Below are positions 1 through 14,100 of a DNA stretch of 64,000 nt, in pieces; position 1 is the first letter of the stretch, and the number at the start of each line of letters is the position of its first letter. The DNA lies in assembly GCA_020091685.1 (NCBI GenBank), contig CM034607.1:27198145-27262144 (forward strand), read 5' to 3'. The position numbers were made by a program, and so were the translations under genes. This DNA is from Lutjanus erythropterus. Its lineage: Eukaryota; Chordata; Actinopteri; Lutjaniformes; Lutjanidae. Below the pieces are notes generated by a model. It was not told the origin of the DNA. It made no database searches and saw only the letters and a program-made list of their open reading frames with translations.

Positions 1-1975
1 TAATTAAATAAATAATACCACACAACAAATAGAAGGCTTTGAACAGGCCCCTCAGCTACAATTTCATTTAAGTTAAGTTTTTGATAAGAGACAGTATAAT
101 TTACAGCTGCATGATCTGCTGTTGTTTGGATTCTGCCCATACAAGCTTCCTGACTTTATATTTACAGCCCTTCCCCTGATATTTACTGCCCTGCCTGCTT
201 TTGGCCTCACCAGACAAAATCTCTTCTGGCTGCACCTCAAGTCTTCTGACTCTGCCTCCTCTACAGAGGGCATGATAGTTGGTTTCAGAAGTTTATTAAA
301 GTTCTCCCTTTAATGACCAGCTATACACGCAGTCAAGGTCAGCCGTTCTCCTCCCCTGCTGAAAACAGCCTCCGCAAAGCTTCCGCTTTCTCGTCACGAG
401 GTGTCTGATGTTCGCCTGACAGCCTCGAACCAGGCTGCAGGAGTTTGTCCCAGTCTCCCTGTTCCAGGCGAGGTGACTCATTTCAGGGGTGTTGACTTCT
501 TGAAATCGCTCTGGGTCTGGCTCATTACCTGGGGCCAATTTACTTTGACAGACCCTACGAGGACACTGCAACCAGCGTCACTGCGACACACAATAAGGGG
601 GCAATTTACAGGAGTTCTGTTGCTTGGTGTCAAAAAAAAAAAAAAAAAAGGCCATACACCAGTGTGGAAAAAAAGAAAAAGAAATCTTGAAAATATTAAC
701 CTCTGAAAGGCAATGAATAAATTTACCCAAGTACTCAATGCCTTGCACCATTTCATCCTTTGACATCTCTTGAAGACTTCTTGATTGTATACCTATTGCG
801 GTACGGATCTCCACTACAGCTAAAACCACAACACCTGACAAAAGTGGACAACAGACAACATGCTGTTACGGGTTAAGTGGGACTGTAGAGAACGACTGGT
901 TTGTACTCTACATCACGTTGGTAAGTGAAACCAACAAGTGAGTCTGATCTGACTCAAGATCCAAACTCATATATGTCTCAAGTCTTACGAATTCCATACA
1001 TATATCTCGAAAAGTGTTCAATTTACAGTCGTTTGAGTTGGACTGATGCAAAGTGGAAAAGTTTGCTGAGGTCTTACAAGTCCACTTTTCAGACCGTCTT
1101 CAGAAATCATGGACGTCATGTTGTCCAGGCTAAAGAAGAGATGTCTTACTTTCAAAACTTCAGCAATTAGTGTCCTCAGCTTCCAAATGCTTACTGAGTC
1201 CTGTTTAAAGAAAAGGTGATGCATCACACTGGTAAACATGCCCGTGTGTCAACTTTTTTTGAACGTGTTGCAGGCATCCAAGTCAGAATTAGTGTATATT
1301 TGCAAAAAAACGAAAAAAGTTCCTAAACTTTTTCTGACAGGCCCACCTTCAGAAGCCAAAATAAGTTCAGGCCCCCCACGCCAGACATTATCAATCATTA
1401 ACAATAACTGGGGAGCAACCGATTAAAAATGATTCAAAAGCTGAATTTTAATGAAATAAAGTTCAGCATGGTGGCATCAGCATCATTAAACACTTCTTTG
1501 TTTATTTCCCCTACATAAATCATATTCAGTTTCAGTTTGGGAACAACTGATCTAACTATAAAAGAAGGAACCTTTCTTTGTCTGTTTGTGCGTATGGTTG
1601 TCCTTCACATATCTCGAGAAACGATCGACTTCACCCTTGGGGGCTGTATTTCTGAGGACCAAGTTTGAAGTCACTTGGATGAGCAGTTCTAGAGAACGCT
1701 GCAAGCAGCAGTTTCGTGGGCCAAGCAATCAGCCCACTCTGAACTCTGCACTAGATGAGTAACAATTCAAATGGGACGCAGGCTAGAAAGAGCACGTCAG
1801 ATGTATGACTTTGATATGAGGCTGTGGAAAAAAGTGAACATAAAAGATAATAAATAAAACTGTTTGTTTTTTTTTGGAGTTGATAGCATTACTGTACTAT
1901 GAGGTTTCTCCTCCTGAAAATACTGAATTCAACAAGCAATTCAGAAACAACAACTTAAAATTCAAGGTTGCAAAC
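1..1975. other. Presumed nudcd1 intron 6 (continues off the left edge)
   Basis: No nudcd1 exon is recognisable on the minus strand here. The stretch holds A and T homopolymer runs (for example 632-649). It also holds a degenerate dispersed fragment near 1555-1760, with an ATATCTCGAGAA core and a GGGGGCTGTATTTCTGAGGACC block typical of a common fish repeat. Bases 1396-1490 resemble 56255-56310, sharing the AAGGTCAGCATGGT/GCATCAG region. Short reading frames look non-coding. Confidence 0.6.
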
Positions 1976-2183
1976 CTTTTGTCATTTTTGATGATCCAGG
2001 CGCTGGCCTCAGGGTCTACAGAAGCATACAGCTGGCCCTCCAGTAAAGGAGAAAAGCCCTGCACGCCAAGGCTGATGTTGTCTGCTGTCAGTCTGAACTG
2101 CACCTCCTCTTTAGTGACACCCTCAGGCATGCGCACACACACCGTGATGTCCTCCGCTGTCTGCTGCCAGAAGTAAATGGGTT
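1976..2183 (-). CDS. nudcd1: nudcd1 exon 6: CS domain exon
   Basis: A 208-bp exon with acceptor AG at 2185-2184 and donor GT at 1975-1974. It completes the GAA codon split with the previous exon and reads [20 protein letters not shown], then a stretch ending WIIKNDK. The YFWQQT..D.TV start, the GxL/EGxLY strand and the W-I-I-K end are the CS-domain pattern seen in NUDCD1. This is the last nudcd1 exon visible in the window. Confidence 0.93.
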
Positions 2184-5100
2184 CTGAATTCAAACAGGAG
2201 AGAAACGTATGGTGTTAAAGTTAATGACAGTCTCGAACCAGCTGTTAGAGAGTCATACATAAAACATCTAATACAGCTCAGGAATTGAAGGGAATTGCTG
2301 TTGAATATTCAGCGACAATGCAGATGGGAGACTATTAAAAAGAAAACGAATTATCATGCCGCGAGGGGGGGGGACTACCAGGACCTAGTTCATAGTGAAG
2401 CTATTAATCCAATACGTCTGCACAATCTGACAATTTAACCTACAGTGGTGTGCAGTAACATCCTGTCAGACCCCTGAACGTTCAGTAGTTTATGCTACAA
2501 CACAAAGCACTTTGAAATTACACTGCTTCAAATGACAAAATGTATGAGAAAGTACTACTCAAAATACCAAAAAAATCCATCTTGTGTAATTAAATTCTGG
2601 GACGAAACTGTCAAAATAGAACCATGTTGTATAGGAATGTTTTTCATTCTCTGTTCTGTATGCTGAATATTATGATTACTGGAGGATTTTCACAGACAAG
2701 GTAAAATTCACACAGTAAGAGTGACCTGAGGGTAACATAAGGAGAATTTAAAATGCTTTAAAATGTCATTTGATCTGAAGCAAACTTTTATAAAATTTGA
2801 GAGATTGAGATCATGGAGGCAACATTAAATAACAGGGACATTTTTGCTCCTTTTACAAACAAACAGGGCATCTTGTGGTATCAAAGCCCTTAAAAATGTG
2901 GTTTCTAATCTTAAAGGCAAATTTTAAGACGATGCATAGACTCATACAAAAATACTTCCTCTCCATCATTAACCCACGGCCAACCAGAGGTTTGCTGTGA
3001 CACCTGAATAAATAAAGAGGCCGCCCTTATCTCCTTACACTCTTATTTTCTCATTAATTTGCTCAGGACGTTTTTTTCAAACCCAAAAAGTCAGTGTGTG
3101 ACGTCCTGGGAAAGAGACTCAACAATCAACTATCTTTCTGGTTCATTTGCAAACAGCAAGAAACAAATCCTAATTATTCTACTGTGAAGTATTTCTGAAA
3201 AACATTAAATATTCATTGCTTAAAGAAAATATGAGCTTAACACTCAAAAACTCAGTGTATCGGTGTCATTCATGTGAATTTGACTGCTGTGCCGTTTGTT
3301 TATTCACCCCAATTAGCCAGAGCAGAAACTGTACAAATTTTAGCTGTAAGCTCACAAGCAATGGACACAACAACCGTGTCTACGTGTGATCTTATCAACC
3401 TCTGACTGAACTGCAGTACAAACTCACCAGAGAATTTCCTTTCAGCTATTTCTCTCCTGTTTCTGTCATTTTTCCCCTCGTCTATTTACAGATTTTCATT
3501 GACTCTCTATGCAATCACAGCACCTCTAAGATTCCCTTTATGGATTGATTTGATTAAAGTATTTCTCAGCTCTGATTGTAGCACAGAACTAATAACGTCT
3601 TCTTCAAACCAGCGAGAAGAAAAAAAAAAACAGACATCTCTCCTATGAAATGAGCAAAATTCTTTGTTTGCATCACGTCTAGTAAAAAGCTAAACAAGAT
3701 TTCAGAGCCTTTAAAGCTAAATAGTTCCAGTATATTCAAACCACCTCCACCTAAAATGGATCTCACAGGTGTCAATCCTATTTATCTGCTGGTGAGAACG
3801 ACTTTTCAAAAACTTGTTAACAGTTCCCAATTGAATTTAGTGCAATGTTTGGCCTTGGGCCAAGAAATACGTTAGCTGTTTTCGGTGTGGATCCAAGCCA
3901 GGTGCTGATTCATGAATTTTTAAAAGGGTTTCTCAATATTGCTATGATAAATAAGGCTTTTCCTCGTGACCTGTGGCTCTTACTTGAATAGAAACAATCT
4001 CCCACATGATCATCCATCTCTGATATGAGTTTCAGTTCAGATCCAGATGCAGATTCAAAGGAGCAGTTTGCTATAATTGCACGGCCAAACTGAGTACTGC
4101 AGTCCAAACAGAGAGCTGGGATCATAGACCGTATATTACATAGGTTGAATCCCTATTTAATACACTGTCTATGGTTGAAGTGAGTTGTTTCCTCTCACTC
4201 CCTCCTCACCAGACTAGAGGAGTGAAGTGAAACGTGGGAAGACAAGCAAGCGAAGACTAGTCCTAAACTGTAAGTTGATCAGCTGATTCTAATTATTAAT
4301 TCTCTGTGATTGTAAAGTTAAGCCCATTATCCTGAAAACAAAAGCCCACTGCTCCGAAAATGCACATAAGTTAGAGTTCAGTGACTGCCTCTCACTGCCA
4401 ACCAAAGACTTTTACTCATTCGGCAAACATTCAGCATTAATTTGACTCTAATAAACATGAAACAGGCAAACTAAAACAGTTATTCCAGCCTGGAATAGAA
4501 AATTAAGAGAAGTGAGTATTTCAGCTTAATATCTGATGACATATCTTGGTCATTTTATGATAAATTACAGTTAAATATATTGCAGATTTCTCCTTTAAAA
4601 ATAGAGGGTTGTGCAGCCTGGAGAATGTATGCTCTGTCTGAGCTCTCTGAAATCAAGGTTTCTAGTTGTGAAAGTAAAAGCAAAAGGATTAACCACAGTG
4701 TAAAAAGTTGCAGTTTTGAGTATTTTAAAACACAACACTGAGTTGGCACCACGCTGCTTCCTGCAGAGACCTTTTTCACAAATATGACAGCCGCATTTCC
4801 GCTCCATCTTAACACTGAACAAATCTGTTCTCACCGTTGCCCACATCGTTAAGAAGCCAACTTTCTGCTGCCTCTGACTCAGCACCTGTGAGCTGCAACC
4901 AAATTAGTTTTTCTCGTAGTTAATGACAACACCTGTACGGTAGGCTGTAATGAAACATAAAATAAGTCATCACAGAGAGAGCTGGCGTCTGAATTATTGC
5001 TGGGAACAGACACGCACCCCGGATGTACTGAAGGCGTAAGTCAGCAGGCCATGTTTGTTAAAAGCTGAGCTGGAAAATCTATGAACAGCAGGCCTTGTGT

Positions 5101-8100
5101 CTTTCTTTAACTTCTCTCTAACAGTCCACAGATGCTTGATAAAAAGCCTGGGGCTGCCAAGTACATAATCATAAACAGCGAACGATCCCATCTCAAATCT
5201 GACCGGAAACAATTTAGCAGCCTCGCATTTTTAAGGATGAGCTTGTTCGCTGATAAATATTTCTAAAATAAAGTCCCTTTGAATCCTTTTTTCCATCAAC
5301 AAAGTCGTTTTCATCCATTGCTGATCAGAAGGGAGATTCATACATTATTTTCTTTCGCTCCACAGTTTTTCCTTTCTTCTGAGTTCTCGCCTCAGGTGAA
5401 AGGTTTCCTCCTTCCAATAATGTAGCTGTCAAGCGTTGAAAAAGGAGCAGAATTCACCCCTAGAAATAAGGGTTACAGATGGGTTCTTTCTGAAGGGCTG
5501 AGGTTCTACCCAGAACCACTGGCTTATGAAGAACCCTGATTTAAAGATGTTTTGTCAAAGGTTCTTTGTAGGATTGAGGGTTCCAAAAGAAAGAGGGGTT
5601 TTTTTTTTTAATTTTAGACAGCATACCGATCTCAAAATATCATGAAAAGAGTTTAAAAAAAACAATCAGCTGCAAGTAAAACAAAATTAGAGATGCAAGA
5701 GAAGTCGCCTGGTGTTAAAACTGATAAAAAAAATAATAATAAAAGGAATTCTGAAGAATATTTTGACAAGACAGCAAGAAAAGATTAACCTGTGCTAAAT
5801 CATCACACACAACCCGTATACAACGCTCCTATAGAGAGAATTATGTGCCAGAACTGTCATATACAACCCTCTGTGATTACTGGCAAAGCCCGAGTGCTGA
5901 AATTGGTCCAATTATGATGCACCAAACCGACAGATACAGACATATCTGGCAGGGATGTGTGGAACTGAGACATGTTCATTATCACCTTTTGTTGTCGACC
6001 GAATCAACAAAGAAACTAATGAGAAGGAGAGAAGGTGAGCTGCCAAATCTCCCCTTTCATTTCCCAATCTCCTCCTCACGTCTCTATTTGAACACATTAT
6101 ACCAAATCTGCATTCACTGCAAATGGAAAATGTAAAAAAAACATCCACTTACATACATGTATGGTGTCCTGTGATGATCTAACTTATATTTTCTTACTTA
6201 CTTACTTTTCCCACCATTCATTTGTATGGTTTCACTATTTTTACTGTATATGGGTCATACAGAGTAAGCTGTGAGTCTGGCAAGTGCACTGTTACTGCAG
6301 TAGTAAGCTAGTTAGCTGGACATGGTAAGTTTTGCAGCATATTTCCACTCATGAGACACTGAGAATCACTCTTCTTAGAGCCCCTCATACATCACTTCAG
6401 CGTGATTATAAATCATGTTTCCAAAAACAACAAACATCACATGTCAGTCAGTCTTTCTGAGTTTTATTTCAGCATCATTGTTTTCCTGCATATAAAAGTA
6501 GTGAATAAAATACTTTGAGGTAAACTGCTCCAATTCAATTCGCTAAAAAAAAAAATTGTCATGGCAGATGTAATTAAAATCAAGTCAAACAGGTCAATAT
6601 AACTTCTTAGTATGTTTTTTATTACACAGCTCTGTCTAATATTGTATTCTAATTGATAAATTATGGCATTCTTCTGAATTTCTGAATAGCTGACTGTTGC
6701 GTTGATCATTGCTATGGACGCAGGTCTGATCACAGACTCTTGAAGATTTAATGATTTTTGCCAAATTATTGATGTTTTTTTTAACTAAGTAGCGGTGCAA
6801 TAAGCGGGATAACATAGGTTCACTATTACAATATAAACCCCTTCACCTTGTCAGGCTCTATTTTGCAACAATGACAACTTTACTTATTATGCTTTACATA
6901 TTTTACTGGGTTTCTGCCAGACAGATTGTATTTTCACTTTTTGGACTCTTCTCTAATCTTTGTTCTTTCATTCCAGAACTAAATTTCTCAGACTCAGACA
7001 TGAGCACTGATAAATATTGATAATATTATTGCGAACCAGGCGTATCCCTACACAGAGAAGTACGTTTCTAATCAGACTTAATCAGGGATCCAGCAATATA
7101 TCGTACTTCCACACTAATCCATTTGACTTTGTGAATGTTGACATGCAGTGCAAGTTTTATTTGTAAGTTAATCATCAAGCTTTAGTTTTAACAAAACGAT
7201 TTAAACATTTACGAGAACAAACTATTTAGATTTTCTTATTCATCTTCACAGATTTATTCTTTTTCTCTGTGCCTTAGGTAATTTTGCTTCATGGCACTTT
7301 CTCATGTTGTTCTCTCCCGTCTGCATCCTTGTTTGTGTGGTATCAGCTCTCAGATGTACAAAAGAAAGAGATCAGCTCAAACAAACTATTCACATATTTA
7401 CAAGCTATAGCAACATCCTGATCTAGAGATCTGGAGAGAGACGGAGTGAGAGGGGCTCACTCGCACTTTGAGAAGCTCCAACACAGAGAAGGTTTCAGAG
7501 CGTCAATGAATAATAGAATAGAATGTCCAGATTTGCAAAAATCTTGCGTGATCATGGTTTGTGTTATAATGATCACTTCCCCAAGATTTTTTGCAGGTCT
7601 GGTGTATACTTGCCAACACCGAGACCTCGAAAAATAGAGTATCAGTGACATGCATTCTGGTGACTTTTAAAGCATGAAAATAACAAAATAACACATGGAC
7701 TTGTGTAAATCTCTGGCATAAACCATCATTTGTCACTTTCAGTCATTTATTATCAAATTGACGTGTCAGATTTTACATAAAGCATGCCCCTTGAAAACTT
7801 TCCATAGGAAACTTCTTAGGAAGTCTGGTTTGGTGTAGCTGTATTTTACCCAAGTGGAAGTAAAATTGCTTGGAGGGTCTGAAGAGTCACTATATCTGGT
7901 AATAAAGTTGCTAAGTTGGCAAGACTGACTTTGCTATGTTGTAGAGTGCTGCATTCTGCCCTCTAGTTGCACAGCACATTGATAGTTTGGAGTTGTTTTG
8001 CCCACTTTCTATGTGTGCTCCATGTTGCACATTTGCTGCTAACAGATTAAAGACAGGATTTTACAAATTACTGGAGGTCTCCAGGTCATACAAGTCCTGT

Positions 8101-11100
8101 GCAAACAGGGCTTAAGTGTGTAAATGCAAATAATAAACAGCTATTTTCAGAAAAAGAAAATTACAGTGTTTTACTGTAATGCAGCTTTTACAGACAGGAA
8201 AAGACTTATGCCATATCACAATACAACAATGTCCAAAATCATGGACGATATCCAGTCCCAAATCACAATATCGATACACTGCCAAGCCCTATTCAACGGT
8301 TTATGAATGCATCCGCGCTTCTTCTCCATCAGCGCACCATTAAATTTCCATCATCTCCCCTGCCCCCTTTGCATTTCCTCTCTCATCGCTTACAAGCCCT
8401 TTTGAAGATGCCCCTCTCTTGACATCTAATCCACTTCCTCCTCTTCGAAAGGAGAAAGGCAGAGTGCTGATAAAAGGATTGGCTAAAAAGCTGCCATTAT
8501 TCTTCTTCTGCACCGTCAACACACACACACACACACACACACTTTGCCCTGTACATGTGACCCGAGGTTTTTCATATCTTTTGAAAAAGAGGGTGTCTGT
8601 TTGTCTGCTTGTTTAGAGGTTGAGTATAACTGAGTGTAAAGGTAGGAAAAAGGAATAAAACCAGTTGATGAGAACGTTTGGTTCCGTTCAGACACGAGAT
8701 GTTTCTGGTGGTCTGAAAACCAGCATGTTGATATGGTTAGAGAGTTAGTGCAGGTGAAATACAAAACTAAGGCCGGTCAAGAATCTAACTCTGAAATAAA
8801 TCTTAAACACTGCTGAAACACCCAGTCAATTAAAGGAATAGTTCATCATTTTGGGGAAATTTGTGTTTTTGTCAACAGTAAGATGGAAAGATTGATACCA
8901 CTCTCATGTCTGCACATTAAACATGAAGCTACAGCCATAGATTAGTTTAGCATAAAAAGTGTAAACGGCGGGGAAACAGCTAGCCTGTCTCTGTCAGAGA
9001 CGCCCTTTCAGCAAAGCCAGGCTCGCCGTTTCCAACTGTTTTAAGTCTTTATGCAAAGATAACCTTCCTCTGACTTTACCTTATTATTTATCATACAGAG
9101 ATGACAGTGGCATCTAACTGCTTGATGACAACAAGTTAGAAGGTTTTTTGTACATACAAACACCACAGTAGCACGTCCACAGTACTGTGACCGATTTAAT
9201 GACACACGAGAGACAAAATTATAACAATAAACACCACTATTGATGCACAGAGCAGCCATCTTGGATTTTGAGGTCAGGGATGCTGACGTTCCTCAGCCTT
9301 TTCACACTTCAGTTCAACTTTCCAACTGGGAACTCAGACACTGACAACTGCACTGGTCGGAAGCAACAATGACAGTAAGGCAGTGTTGGTTTATTTCCCA
9401 AAATGCTGAAATTTTCCTTTAATTGATAAAAACGATAAATCACTGCCAATTTGATAATTGTTTAACAGTGATTTCACAAGTTGAACTGTACCAAATATTT
9501 TTTTTGTTCCAATCTCTCAAATGTGAGAATGTGCTGTTTTTCACACCTTTAGGTTTGTTGACTGGTGGTCACTGAGAAATTTGAAGACAACAATTAATCA
9601 TTACTTTTTACATTTTTAAACAAAGCAGTTCATCAATAAATCACTTACATAACAAATATATTAATTAATAATGTTTATCAATTGCAGGCAAAAACATAAA
9701 TTCCCAATTCTCTTTGTTTCACAGACTAAACTAAACAGGCAGTAATTCATCACTGCTGGTGAGGAAAGAAGGATTATTCTGTGGTCGTGTCACACATGAT
9801 GAGCAGTAATAAGTGGTCTGGAAACGTATCTACGTGCGCAGATACAGATGACCAGATCTGACAGAGACCTGGTCTGATTGGGAAGATTCTGCAGCCCCCT
9901 CAGGCGTTTCTATGACTACAACCCAACTATTCAGTTTTTGCCTCTTAAAGGTAATGAGCGGAGGAAGCGAACGCCGCTTGACTGAAAACAAGCAGATGCA
10001 AATGCATGATGAATCTTAACCGGAAAGCCTCCTCACAGAAATTCCAAGAAATGAGTGGTGTGGTGATGCCATGTCTTTCATGACGGGGAGGAAGGACAGT
10101 GTCTCAGGAGCCAGATGATGTTGTTATTTCACTTTGTTTCAACAGTTTTCCTGACAGGCTGGTTCGCTCTTTGGCCACTTTCAGTCTGTGATCTTAACAA
10201 GAAAAAATAAATAAATAACGATGGCGCTTTCTCACTATAAATAATGATCAATGCCAAACTATTGTCAAAGCCCCCTCTGGTGTTTCCTCAGCCTGAAACA
10301 CGAGTAAAACTGTGAAGAAAATCTTCTGACTTTTTTGAAATTAGCTCTGCAGTCTGAAAGAAAGGCCAACACCTGAGATTAATAGTGGCACTGAGATAAA
10401 CCCTGAAGACTTATGTTTTTTGGAAAAAGTTAGAAATATCAGCATATAATAATAACATTATTATATAACATATGACTTTGTATTGGTCTGAGTTCAGACA
10501 CCCTGAGGAAGGCATGTTTGCTGATACTTGTTGGTGTGTTTATTAGAAAGGTTTTATACCTAAACATTCCCTTAATCCATGCATAAGGGTATATTTATTC
10601 TCTTCAAAAGTAAAGATCACTATTAGCAATATGCTGTAATGCAACAACCTAATAATTAGTGTTTTTTTTATAATAACAATGGCTCATATTAAATCGTGTG
10701 ATGTGAAAGGAGTTTCTTGTAGTGACGACCACAGAGAACTAAGACAAAACCGTGCAGCTCTACAACACTTTTGGCCTCTTTTATCTCACTGTTTGATTGT
10801 TTTACTGCAAATTCTGCTCTTGATGCCAACACTGATTCTATCTGCAAAAAGGCCAAACTTAGACTGTTTTTCTTGAGAAGCTGAGGGGTTTAACCATTGA
10901 CAGATTGCTCTTGAAAATGTTTTATTCATCTTAAATTGCGTTTATTTAACTTTTGCAATGATTTGTGGGTCCGTCAACCTCAGCATGATTTGGAGGTTGA
11001 GAAAGAGTGTTAAATTTGCCAAGAGACCATTGGCACCAACTTGACTGTTTACCAAGTTAGAGACATTTAGGGGGCAAAGGTCATCCTGGCAGATCCACAA

Positions 11101-14100
11101 CACTCGCCCTCGTGCAGAGTTTCGACTCCCACCATCAGGGAGGAGGTACTCTTTCCCTGGGAGGAAAAATCAAACAGACACCTGAGATCATTTGTTCCCT
11201 CAGCTTTAAACAAGCTTTAGGCCAAGTTACACACAGACATACTTCAACAAAAGGTCTGATGGGCTCTTGGTGCCTTTAGTTCAGTGCAACTTTATTACAG
11301 TGACCTCTACTGTATGTTTTTCTGTGCTATGATATGTATTGGGGGGAGAATTGATTGAGCTGCCTACTGTTTGCAAACCAAACTGCCCCTTGGCAACACT
11401 AAAGACCAACCAATCGAATCCAAAAAATCTGCTTCCAGCAGCAGCAGGCACTTGTTTTCAGAAAAGAAAATTCCGACAAACCCAATATGCAACATCTACC
11501 CAAAAACAAACACCAGCTGGTGAAGAAGTGGAGGATTTTGCAGCAAAAGACTTTTTCAAAGGAGTTGGTGGAGACTAGTGACGCGTGGGTCGGCCCACAA
11601 CCCATGGAGCAGGCGGGTTTGGGTCAACTTTCTAAAAATGGCCACAGGTTGGGGCTGGTGGGTCAAATTACAAAGCAGCAGTCAGAGTAAGCTATCAAAG
11701 TCTTCCAAAAACACTGAGTGCAATAGTCCACCTTCTACCTTCCTTCACCCATCTCTGTCTGTCTACCTCTCTCTCACAAACACACACACACACACATACA
11801 CACAGTGGCTGGAGAGGTGCACACAGCAGCTATCTGCATTATTTTAATATCCGGACTAACTGTTATATTGCCCGTGTTCTTGTAGTTTCATATTTCATCT
11901 GTATCGTATTATTTTGTTTGTTTACCCAATACAATTTTCATAATAATTGTTGCATTACTCATGGTGTTGAATGTTACAAACTCTGCTCACCGTCTCACAC
12001 TGCCCACTGTTTTTCTCTGCTCCGTTGCACTATTCATCCATTCTGCTACGCTGGTCTCTATGTTTACATAATTATGTACAACCTGCACTTTAAAATACCA
12101 GCAGGCAAAACGCCTCGTAGTTAAGAGTTCCGTTTCTGTTCGTAATTGTACTTTTTCCCCCGAGTGCGAGATGCCTCTTTATCTTTTTATAAGTTATTTT
12201 TATCTATTTGCTTTTTAATATTTCTATATTTAATTCTCTAAATGTCTGTGTTAGCAGCCTAACCTGTGAGAAACGTTTTAAAATGTCACAGTTTAAGCCA
12301 GAGTGTTTTTGGGGAACTTTTACTCGCTGGTTGCAGATGATGGTGGTTTACTGTATTTTAAATCTGCTTTGGTTTATAACATAGAAGTGTAAAAATACCT
12401 GTTAAGGTGTGATGTGAAGAAGAAAAATCTTTAACCAAACTAATAACTTTCTAGCTGGCAGATTTATTTCTCAGCAGCGCCTCTTGACCTACCCGTCCTC
12501 TCCACCTCCATGGGCTCTGAGTCAGGCTGCTCCACAGGAAGACCGTCCACATGCGTGAAGACAAACGGTTTCTCCGAGGCCACCATCAGCCCCTTCCCCT
12601 GAGGCTCCACCGCCGCGTAGTGAGGCACCGACTTCCCCCTGAGGACCCTCCTCTTCTTCACCTCATACTTCTTCTCCTGACCTGCGTGCGATAAAGGTGT
12701 AAAGTAATCTCGTCTTTCATTAAACTCTGACAGAGATCGAGATGGATCACATTCGCATGTTTCATGTGAGAGCCATGTAGAAAGCTCAGGTTATTTTACC
12801 GGGCTCCCAGCACACAATGAGACCAGGACACGTCCATCAGGACAGAGGTTTTACCTCCCTGGAGGAATATCCAGTCTTTTACTCCATCTGGCTTCAGCTC
12901 TTTGAACAAAATGTAACTACTCTGAAACCCGTTATCAAAGTGAAAGTGGTCTGGTTTCTTTCTTTCTTTTTGTTCTGTTGGTGAATTTTTAAAATTTTAC
13001 TGGTTATGAGTGATAAAATCAACATGTGTACAATGTGTATGTCCTAATATTACCACCGTTTTTTTATTTATTGCTGGATGTTTGATATTTGTTGCTCTCT
13101 TGACAACTAAACATAAACCAAACGGTGCTTTCTAACAACCTGGTTGGTCCAGTTAATTTTTCTTAACAATATCTCTGACTGAAAAAAAAAAAAGTTAAAT
13201 TCTAATTAATAAAAAGCTAATTACAGTTGTTTTTTTTCTTGCCCCTTTACAATAATTGTATTGTAGATTTACTAGCCTGACGTGGCATTTTACTTGCCCT
13301 GCGCAAGTGGGCAATCATTACTATTGAGCCCTAAACACTGTAATAAATACTAACAATGTATTGATTAATTGATCATTACTATAATATGCACTTTTTTTTC
13401 TCATTTTCTTTTTTCCTTTTTTTTCCTCATGTTAAGTTTAAGTTTCTTTATTTATAAGTAAGTTTATTTATATTATCGATTAATTATCAGTTAACACATT
13501 TGGTTAAGTTCTTAACAGTTCAAAAAATAAAATAAATAATCAATAAATGATTAACAATAACATCCCTATGTGGGATAATAAAGTTGGTCTGAATCTGAAG
13601 ACTGACATGACACCTGTCATGAACATGAAAGAGTCTTTTTGAATGTTTATGACTGTTACGTTGACTTGACATTAATCAAGACGACATAGCCTGTCTTAAA
13701 CATGTCACAACAGGCAACCTTTTAGTTTAATGTCTTAACATGACATTGTACTGTCATAATCAGTTTTGACGCTGTCTGTCAATGTGTCATGAGTATTTTC
13801 CCTGATCTCAACAACAGTGCTACATTTTGTACTAGTCATAAAGAAGTCATTAGGTGTTATTACAGTCAGACACTAACTGTGTCATGATTAATTCCCTTGA
13901 CCTGAACTAAAGCCGTAAGATGAGATAAAATATACTTTATTGCCCCTGAGGGGAGATTTGGCTCGGGCAATAGGCCACACACAGCTGCAATCCACTTGAG
14001 TACGTGTTGGACTTGTTATGACAGGTGTCATGCCATGGTTATGACATTGTTATGTCAGTCTTATGCACACTCCTTCACAATTTAAGTCTTACCCCTAATT

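Noticed and set aside
401-706. 101-codon plus-strand open frame ending in a lysine-rich tail
   Set aside because: The tail comes from an A homopolymer, there is no domain or splice context, and it lies in what should be a nudcd1 intron.
1-1975. Search for the missing C-terminal nudcd1 exons
   Set aside because: No minus-strand segment with the expected WPELV, C.IFFE or propeller motifs next to splice sites was found, so they are taken to lie outside the window.
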